Shown in pieces: positions 50,469 to 56,285 of a stretch of 56,285 nt of DNA; position 1 is the first letter of the stretch; each line of letters begins with the position of its first letter. Location of the stretch: assembly GCA_025352375.1 (NCBI GenBank), contig JANXTL010000018.1:1-56285 (forward strand), written 5' to 3'. Origin of the DNA: Acetobacteraceae bacterium. GTDB lineage: Bacteria; Pseudomonadota; Alphaproteobacteria; Acetobacterales; Acetobacteraceae. The position numbers and the translations under genes are program-made. The notes below the pieces were generated by a model, which was not told the DNA's origin, searched no databases, and saw only the letters and a list, made by a program, of their open reading frames with translations.

Positions 50469-52172
50469 AGCCTGGGGGCCGCGCACCAGCCGCCCCGGCA
50501 GCACACCGGTCGGCACACCCTCCCGGAAGGTCACCTGACCGGAGACGATGGTCGCCTCATACCCATGCACCTTTTGCAACAACCGCTTGCCGCCCGCCGG
50601 CAGATCGTGCGCGACATAGGGCTTGTCCGCGCCGAGGCGATCCCAATCGATCACGTTCACATCCGCCTTTTTCCCGACCGCCAGCACGCCGCGATCATGC
50701 AACCCCGCAGCGCCGGCGGTGTCGGAGGTCAGGCGCCGGATCAGCTCCTCGGTTGTGAACATCCCGCGCTCCCGGCCCCAGTGGGTCAGCAGCCAGGTCT
50801 GGTATCCGGCATCGAGAATGAACGCGACATGCGCGCCGCCGTCGCCCAGGCCCATGATGGCGTTGGGGTTTTTCAATAGCGTCTCGGCCATCGACAAGTT
50901 GCCGTAAGCGTAGCTGGACAGCGTCGTATAAATGAAGTCGGTGCCTTCGCTTTCCAGTAATACGTCGTAGGCGACTTCCGGCGGGGTGCGGCCCTCGCGT
51001 GCGGCGATGGCTTCCAGGCTGTCTTCCATTTTCGGTTCATAGTTTGGCGGGTTGCCGAAGCGGAACATGTAGGCAAAGGACAGGCGGTGCATCAGGGGGA
51101 AGGTGCTTTCTTTGCGAGGATCCTCGCCCAGGATCGCCGCCCGCACCGCCGGATCGCGCATGCGCCGCACCCGCTCGGCCAACGGCAGATCGGCAATTGC
51201 TTTATACGAAGGGCACCCCGAGAACGGGTTCTGGCTGCCTGTCAGTCCGAGCAAAACACCAACCGCACGCGGTCCGAAGACGGGACGGATCGGCACCCCG
51301 TCGGCGAGCGCCTTTTCGGCGTTGGCCAAAAGGTCGCGCCAAACCTCGGGACGGGCGTGGCGCTGGGTCAGCGTGAACACCGCTGGGCGCCCGCTGGCCT
51401 CGACGACCCGGCGCAGCATGGCGAATTCAGCATTATGATCGGGTGCCCATTCCGACACCATTTCCAGCATGCCTGACCCCGCATCCTTCATCCCGAGTGC
51501 CAGTCCGCGCAGCTCGTCTTCCTGCACCCGCAACGTCGGGGTCGGGTCGCCCTTCAACGTCTTGTGCGACAGACTGCGGGAGGTCGAGAAGCCGAACGCA
51601 CCTGACAGCATCGCCTCGCGGGCGATCTCCCGCATCTGGGCGATGTCGGCCTGATTGGCGTTTTCGAGCTGTAAGGCGCGCTCGCCCATGACGTAAACCC
51701 GCACGGCGGCGTGCGGCAGCAGCGCGCATACATCGATATCGCGGCTCTTGCGCTCCAGCGCGGACAAATATTCGTCGAAGGTTTCCCACTCCCATTTCAA
51801 GCCTTCGTTCATGACGGCGCCGGGGATGTCCTCGACGCCTTCCATGAGTTCCACCAGCTTCTGCCGGTCGGCGGGCTTGCAGGGGGCGAAGCCGACGCCG
51901 CAATTGCCCATCACCGCGGTTGTCACCCCATGCGAGGACGAGGGGGACAGGTGATCGTCCCAGACCGCCTGCGCGTCGTAATGCGTGTGGATATCCACGA
52001 AGCCCGGTGTCACCAGCTTGCCCTTGGCGGCGATTTCTTCTCTGCCCGAGCCAGCGATTTTGCCGATGGCGGCGATGCGGTTGCCGGACAGGGCGACATC
52101 GGCCTCAATGGGGGCGCGGCCGGTGCCGTCGATGACGGTGCCGCCGCGGATGACCAGATCGTAGTCTGCCAA
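50466..52172 (-). CDS. N-acyl-D-amino-acid deacylase family amidohydrolase
   Basis: The protein has 568 residues from the TTG at 52172, chosen because AGGAGAA lies 7-8 nt upstream and the product then starts with ADYDLVIRGGTVIDGTGRAP. The metal site is seen in DIHTHYDAQAVWDDHLSP and the D-aminoacylase loop VMGNCGVGFAPC; LGDGGAHVAF gives the late aspartate. The 942-base frame further upstream is antisense to pgi. The family hydrolyses N-acyl-D-amino acids or related amides. Its TAG is shared with the 117-bp repeat. Confidence 0.87.
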   Translation of the reverse strand: MADYDLVIRGGTVIDGTGRAPIEADVALSGNRIAAIGKIAGSGREEIAAKGKLVTPGFVDIHTHYDAQAVWDDHLSPSSSHGVTTAVMGNCGVGFAPCKPADRQKLVELMEGVEDIPGAVMNEGLKWEWETFDEYLSALERKSRDIDVCALLPHAAVRVYVMGERALQLENANQADIAQMREIAREAMLSGAFGFSTSRSLSHKTLKGDPTPTLRVQEDELRGLALGMKDAGSGMLEMVSEWAPDHNAEFAMLRRVVEASGRPAVFTLTQRHARPEVWRDLLANAEKALADGVPIRPVFGPRAVGVLLGLTGSQNPFSGCPSYKAIADLPLAERVRRMRDPAVRAAILGEDPRKESTFPLMHRLSFAYMFRFGNPPNYEPKMEDSLEAIAAREGRTPPEVAYDVLLESEGTDFIYTTLSSYAYGNLSMAETLLKNPNAIMGLGDGGAHVAFILDAGYQTWLLTHWGRERGMFTTEELIRRLTSDTAGAAGLHDRGVLAVGKKADVNVIDWDRLGADKPYVAHDLPAGGKRLLQKVHGYEATIVSGQVTFREGVPTGVLPGRLVRGPQA

Positions 52173-52334
52173 GGGACTTCTCCTGTTTGTTTGGTGGCAA
52201 TACTGCACCGGGGCGGGGGCGGGTGCAAGATTTCGGGTTTGGCAAAATATTTCGGTGCCGACCATACCCCGGTACCCCCGAATGGATGAGACGGCGCTTC
52301 CCGTATTGCCGGGACAAAGCGTAAACTCCCTGGC

Positions 52335-54041
52335 ATGATCGATCGTCGCAGCGCTGCTTTCGTCCGACTCCGCCAGCTTGCCGACCGGCCGGGGGGACGA
52401 CGAATCACGCCGTTGTTCGCCGCCGATCCGCACCGAGCGGCGCGGTTCAGTGTGGCGCTGGATGATTTGACGCTGGATTTCTCCAAATCGTCGCTCGACG
52501 ACGCGGCGCTCGACGCGCTGTTCGGGCTCGCGGATGCGGCTGGTCTCGATGACTTCCGGCGCCGGATGTTCGCCGGTGCGATGGTCAATACGACGGAACG
52601 GCGCGCCGCGATGCATATGGCGCTGCGGGCGCCAGGGGATGCCGGACTGCGCGCGGAACTGGGCGGCGTGTCGGAGGATGCCGGCCACCTGGCGGCGGTT
52701 GAACGCGCGCGTATGCGGGACTTCGTCGCCGCAGTCCACGCGGGGGATAAAACCGGCGCAACGGGTGCGCGTTTCACCCATGTGCTGTCCATCGGAATCG
52801 GCGGGTCCGACCTGGGGCCGCTGGTGGCGACCGAGGCGCTGACCTTGGGGCGCGTCGATACGCCGATGGAGGCGCGTTTCCTCTCCAATGTGGACGGGCA
52901 CGCGTTTTTGCACGCGACGCATGGGCTCGATCCGGCGCGTACCCTGGTGCTGATCGCATCGAAGACGTTCACGACCCTGGAAACGATGACCAACGCCCAG
53001 GCGGCCCGAGCCTGGGTCGCCGGGGCGTTGGGCGAAGCCGCGGTGCCGCTGCATTTCGGGGCCCTGTCGACCAACCTGCCCGCGGTGGCCGCCTTCGGGG
53101 TGACCCCGGACCATACGTTCGGTTTCCGCGATTGGGTGGGCGGCCGATACTCGCTATGGTCTCCGGTCGGTTTGTCGATCGCGCTGGCGGCCGGATGGGA
53201 CAAATTCCAGGCGATGCTGGACGGCGCCTGGGCGATGGACCGGCATTTTCGCGATACGCCGTTGCGGCAGAACCTGCCCGTTTTGCTGGCCTTGGTGGGT
53301 ATCTGGCACACCAATGCGCTGGGCTGTGCCAATCAGTGCGTGCTGGCCTATGATGATCGCCTCCGGCGTCTGCCGGCACACCTTCAGCAGGTCGAAATGG
53401 AGAGCAACGGCAAGCGCGTGACCCTGGCCGGCGTGCCGACCGAGTGGGACACCTGCCCGGTGTTGTTCGGCGAGCCGGGCACCAACGCGCAGCATAGTTT
53501 CATCCAGATGGTGCATCAGGGTACGCGGGTTATCCCAGTGGATTTCATTCTTGCCGCCAATCCCGATCATGACCGTCCCGAGGCCCATCGCGTTTTGGCG
53601 GCCAACGCCTTCGCGCAGGCGGAAGCGCTCATGGTCGGCAAGTCCGAGGCGTCCATCCGCGCCGAAATGGCGGCGAAGGGTGCGTCGCAGTCCGACATCG
53701 ATGCCATAGCGCCGCATCGCGTCGCCCCCGGGGAGCGTCCGTCCAACACCATCCTGTTCAAGCGTCTCGATGCGTTCAGCCTCGGGCGATTGATCGCCTT
53801 GTACGAACACAAGGTGGCGGTGCAGGGCTGCCTCTGGGACATCGACAGTTTCGACCAGTGGGGCGTGGAACTCGGCAAGGCGTTGGCCGGCGGGATTCTG
53901 CCGCAACTCACGCCGGGCGCCGCCGCCGGATCGCACGATAGGTCCCCGCGCGGATCGCACGATGGGTCCCCGCGCGGATCGCACGATGCGTCCACGCATG
54001 GCCTGATCGCCCGCTTCCGCGCCCTGCGCGGCGAGTCATGA
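52335..54041 (+). CDS. pgi: Glucose-6-phosphate isomerase
   Basis: The protein has 568 residues. It interconverts glucose-6-phosphate and fructose-6-phosphate. Family signatures are IGIGGSDLGP, the DHTFGFRDWVGGRYSLWSPV region (in part) and SLGRLIALYEHKVAVQG, with HQGTRVIPVDFI between them. The C-terminus carries three 8-residue repeats (GSHDRSPR, GSHDGSPR, GSHDASTH) coded by a 24-bp tandem repeat before HGLIARFRALRG; most Pgi proteins lack this. It is divergent from the D-aminoacylase gene. Confidence 0.95.
   Translation: MIDRRSAAFVRLRQLADRPGGRRITPLFAADPHRAARFSVALDDLTLDFSKSSLDDAALDALFGLADAAGLDDFRRRMFAGAMVNTTERRAAMHMALRAPGDAGLRAELGGVSEDAGHLAAVERARMRDFVAAVHAGDKTGATGARFTHVLSIGIGGSDLGPLVATEALTLGRVDTPMEARFLSNVDGHAFLHATHGLDPARTLVLIASKTFTTLETMTNAQAARAWVAGALGEAAVPLHFGALSTNLPAVAAFGVTPDHTFGFRDWVGGRYSLWSPVGLSIALAAGWDKFQAMLDGAWAMDRHFRDTPLRQNLPVLLALVGIWHTNALGCANQCVLAYDDRLRRLPAHLQQVEMESNGKRVTLAGVPTEWDTCPVLFGEPGTNAQHSFIQMVHQGTRVIPVDFILAANPDHDRPEAHRVLAANAFAQAEALMVGKSEASIRAEMAAKGASQSDIDAIAPHRVAPGERPSNTILFKRLDAFSLGRLIALYEHKVAVQGCLWDIDSFDQWGVELGKALAGGILPQLTPGAAAGSHDRSPRGSHDGSPRGSHDASTHGLIARFRALRGES
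53928..53999 (+). repeat. 24-bp tandem repeat, three units, inside pgi
   Basis: Units start at 53928, 53952 and 53976. Units 1 and 2 differ at one base; unit 3 differs in its second half. The period is a multiple of three, so copy-number change would keep the frame and only add or remove a GSHDxSPR octapeptide. Confidence 0.9.
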
Positions 54042-54100
54042 TCCGCCGGTTTGGATTGCGCCCGGCCGGTGCCCCGCTCCAAGGCCGGTGCGGTCGCGGC

Positions 54101-54242
54101 AAAGTATTCCCTAACGCAGATGAAGGGGGATCAACCCAAAATTACGCAGATTTTTTTTACACGCGCCGCGAGCCATCCAAGCGCAAGATAGAATCGGCGT
54201 GCATCTGCGTGAATCCCCCTTCATCTGCGTATGAAATACTTT
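54101..54242. repeat. Large imperfect cruciform element between pgi and mutL
   Basis: The inverted repeat is nested: AAAGTATT (54101) against AATACTTT (54235), an 18-bp perfect stem from 54114-54131 with 54213-54230 (built on ACGCAGATGAAGGGGGAT), and an inner ACGCAGAT (54144) against ATCTGCGT (54203). It fills most of the pgi-mutL gap, which holds no other gene. It is distinctly more AT-rich than its surroundings. Confidence 0.75.
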
Positions 54243-54279
54243 CTAACCACGGCACCGCCCTAACAAGTTGGGCCGCGGC

Positions 54280-56052
54280 ATGACCGCGATCCGTATTCTC
54301 TCCGAAACCACCGTCAACCGCATCGCGGCCGGGGAGGTGATCGAGCGACCGGCGGCCGCGGTCAAGGAACTGGTGGAAAACGCGCTGGATGCCGGCGCCA
54401 CCCGGATTTCGGTCGCGCTGACCGGCGGCGGGATCGACCGGATCGAGGTCACCGACGACGGCATCGGCATGACGGCCTCCGATCTGGCGCTGGCGGTGTT
54501 GCGGCATGCGACGTCCAAACTAACCGACGATACGCTGGTGCGGATTTCCACCCTTGGCTTCCGGGGGGAGGCTCTGCCCTCGATCGGTGCGGCGGCTCGG
54601 TTGTCGATGACTTCCCGTCCGCGCGACCAGGACCATGCCAGCACGATTACGGTCGAAGGCGGGCGTGTCGCCGAACCCGCACCGTCCGCCGGTGCGCCCG
54701 GCACCCGCGTGGTGGTCGCCGATCTGTTCTATGCCACCCCCGCCCGGCGCAAATTTCTGAAAATCCCGCGCACCGAGGGCGATCATGCGGAAGCCGCCGT
54801 TCGTCGTCTGGCCTTCGCCGCGCCGCAGGTCGCGTTCCGGCTCGAATCCGATGGCCGCGTGGCCTTCGACCTGCCTGCACAGGATCGCGCTGCCCGGGTA
54901 GCCGCGCTGCTGGGGGGCGATGCGGCGGCTGCCATGATCCCGCTGGATGCCGAACGCGGGGACATGCGGCTGACCGGTTTCATCTGCTCCCCCGCGATCA
55001 ATCGCGCCACGGCGAACGCGCAAAGCCTGGTGGTAAACGGGCGTCCCGTGATCGATCCGACCCTCAAAAGCGCGATCCGGGTGGCGTATCGCAACGTGCT
55101 GGAACATGGGCGGCATCCGGTGGTGGCGCTGTATCTGGACCTGCCGCCGGAAGAGCTCGACGTGAACGTCCACCCGGCCAAGACGGAATTGCGGTTTCGC
55201 GATTCGGCGGGCGTGCGCGGGCTGGTGATCGGCGGTATTGGGCGACTGCTGGCCGGGGCGGCGGGCACCGATATGCCGGCACCGGCGCTGATGGAGCACC
55301 GGCCGTCGATGCACCTCTGGCAGTCCCGCCCATCCACCCATCGCGGCGGGATCCAGGCCCTGCCGCTGCCCGAACCGCTGAACATCAACGGTTCCTTGGC
55401 CGAAGCCCAGTTGCCGCTGCACGCCGAGCCCTTCGCCCGCATGCTGTCGAGGCCCGCCGAACGTTCGCCACATCCGCTCGGCGCCCCGGTCGCGCAGGTG
55501 CTCGATACCTATGTGATCGCGGTCGCGGCCGACGATTCGCTGGTGCTGGTCGATCAGCATGCCGCCCATGAACGCCTGACGCATGAGGCCATTCGCACCC
55601 AGATGCTCGATGGCGGGGTCCGCACCCAACCGCTGTTGCTCCCGGCGGTGGTGGATTTGCCGGTCGCCGATGCGTCCCGCCTGCTGGCCCGTACAGATGA
55701 ACTCGGGCGGCTCGGATTGGAAATCGAAGCCTTTGGGCCTGGCGCCATCCTGGTCCGAGCGCTACCCGCCGCGCTGGGTGCGCCGGAGCCTGGGCCGCTG
55801 CTGCGCGATCTCGCGGATGAACTGGAGGAAATGGAGGAAACCACGGCGCTGTCCTCCCGCCTGGACGCGGTCATTGCCCGGCTGGCCTGCCATGGCAGTA
55901 TCCGGGCAGGGCGGCGGCTGAACGTTGCCGAGATGGACTCGCTGCTACGGCAAATGGAGGCGACACCCCGTGCGGCGACGTGCAGCCATGGGCGGCCGAC
56001 ATTCCTGAAGCTTTCCAAAGCCGAGATCGAGAAACTGTTCGGCCGGCGCTAG
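54280..56052 (+). CDS. mutL: DNA mismatch repair protein MutL, endonuclease type
   Basis: The protein has 590 residues from the ATG at 54280; a TTG at 54268 would add four residues. The N-terminal GHKL ATPase shows KELVENALDAGATRISV, DDGIGM and TLGFRGEALPSI. The C-terminal domain has DQHAAHERLTHE near residues 425-436, which fits the D-Q-H-A-x2-E-x4-E endonuclease motif, and CSHGRPT near the end, so this MutL probably nicks DNA itself, as expected where MutH and Dam are absent. Its TAG is the first triplet of a 117-bp repeat. Confidence 0.96.
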   Translation: MTAIRILSETTVNRIAAGEVIERPAAAVKELVENALDAGATRISVALTGGGIDRIEVTDDGIGMTASDLALAVLRHATSKLTDDTLVRISTLGFRGEALPSIGAAARLSMTSRPRDQDHASTITVEGGRVAEPAPSAGAPGTRVVVADLFYATPARRKFLKIPRTEGDHAEAAVRRLAFAAPQVAFRLESDGRVAFDLPAQDRAARVAALLGGDAAAAMIPLDAERGDMRLTGFICSPAINRATANAQSLVVNGRPVIDPTLKSAIRVAYRNVLEHGRHPVVALYLDLPPEELDVNVHPAKTELRFRDSAGVRGLVIGGIGRLLAGAAGTDMPAPALMEHRPSMHLWQSRPSTHRGGIQALPLPEPLNINGSLAEAQLPLHAEPFARMLSRPAERSPHPLGAPVAQVLDTYVIAVAADDSLVLVDQHAAHERLTHEAIRTQMLDGGVRTQPLLLPAVVDLPVADASRLLARTDELGRLGLEIEAFGPGAILVRALPAALGAPEPGPLLRDLADELEEMEETTALSSRLDAVIARLACHGSIRAGRRLNVAEMDSLLRQMEATPRAATCSHGRPTFLKLSKAEIEKLFGRR

Positions 56053-56166
56053 AGCGTGATCGCCTGAGGTTGACTTCAACCTCGGGCGTGAATCACCCTC
56101 TCAAACAAAGGCTTAGACCATGATCCAACGCCGAGATCGCGTGTAACCTCAAACGATCATGGTCTA
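56050..56166. repeat. 117-bp interspersed palindromic repeat, copy 2
   Basis: This is the reverse complement of copy 1 at 50352-50468 with about five differences. It begins with the mutL TAG stop and ends in TGGTCTA. The same two internal hairpins are present. Confidence 0.85.
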
Positions 56167-56177
56167 AGGGTACGACC

Positions 56178-56285
56178 CTTTGTGTGCGTTGCGCCTTTGT
56201 GGTGAATTAAAGCGGACTCGCGCGCACTGCGAGTGTTTGAGTGAGGCACCGCTTTTTTCACCACAAAGGCCCGAAGTACACAAAG
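56178..56285. repeat. Nested inverted-repeat element at the window edge
   Basis: CTTTGTGT (56178) pairs with ACACAAAG (56278-56285), GCCTTTGTGGTGAA (56193-56206) with TTCACCACAAAGGC (56257-56270, 14 bp perfect), and ACTCGC with GCGAGT in the middle. It is AT-rich compared with the coding DNA and has no open frame. The right boundary may lie beyond the window. Confidence 0.65.

Noticed and set aside
52173-53114. A 314-codon N-terminal extension of the D-aminoacylase gene
   Set aside because: It is antisense to pgi and lacks homology; the TTG at 52172 has a good ribosome site and starts the known domain.
53928-53999. Regular repeats in pgi considered as a CRISPR array
   Set aside because: The units are directly joined with no spacers and encode protein repeats in frame.

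Overview
The window is 56 kb of high-GC, densely packed alphaproteobacterial chromosome. The order bamD-recN-ligA, the atpHAGDC operon without F0 genes, many SDR, MmgE/PrpD and orphan solute-binding genes, and an endonuclease-type MutL suggest Rhodospirillales, probably an Acetobacteraceae-like soil or water bacterium. That placement is inference. No tRNA, rRNA or CRISPR array was recognised.

Layout. 1-7064: the end of an HpcH/HpaI aldolase gene, a FlaG-like/glycosyltransferase pair, two paralogous MmgE/PrpD genes around an EamA transporter, and an orphan TRAP binding protein. 7065-7558: a decayed TfdA-type dioxygenase, then nothing recognisable. 7559-12236: a tight operon of alcohol dehydrogenase, class II aldolase, FMN-binding protein, ABC binding protein and exported phosphoesterase. 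12337-14138: a PPP phosphatase and a paired MaoC-type dehydratase. 14482-19118: ligA, recN and bamD. 19174-20040: a HicA-like/HTH module with its own promoter. 20111-24898: TPP riboswitch, thiC, a SirB1-type protein, a methyltransferase and a glycosyltransferase. 24864-32946: SDRs, a VapC/AbrB pair, a Na+/H+ antiporter, a TcuA-like flavoprotein, an acyltransferase and a GST.

33313-39385 is a co-oriented set that looks like an oxidative catabolic operon: Rieske oxygenase alpha and beta, Rieske ferredoxin, two ACMSD-type amidohydrolases, a CMD-family protein and a beta-hydroxyacid dehydrogenase. 39955-42728 holds a PhnW-type aminotransferase overlapping formate-tetrahydrofolate ligase. 42871-44971 holds cell-surface-type genes. 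45148-50080 is the F1 ATPase operon with its terminator. 50092-56052 carries a DUF2442 gene, a D-aminoacylase, pgi and mutL.

The most interesting material lies between and at the ends of genes. (i) Several toxin-antitoxin-like modules are each damaged in one component: a HicA-like gene with one in-frame TGA, an AbrB antitoxin with an eight-base homopolymer that breaks the frame, and a DUF4160/DUF2442 remnant. (ii) Three palindromic elements sit exactly on stop codons: two inverted copies of a 117-bp repeat start at the TAG of two unrelated genes, and a 132-bp element with perfect terminal inverted repeats lies between two TAA triplets, one of them the stop of fhs. (iii) Ghost gene fragments remain: a TfdA-type C-terminus, and an SDR tail that now encodes the end of a glycosyltransferase on the other strand.
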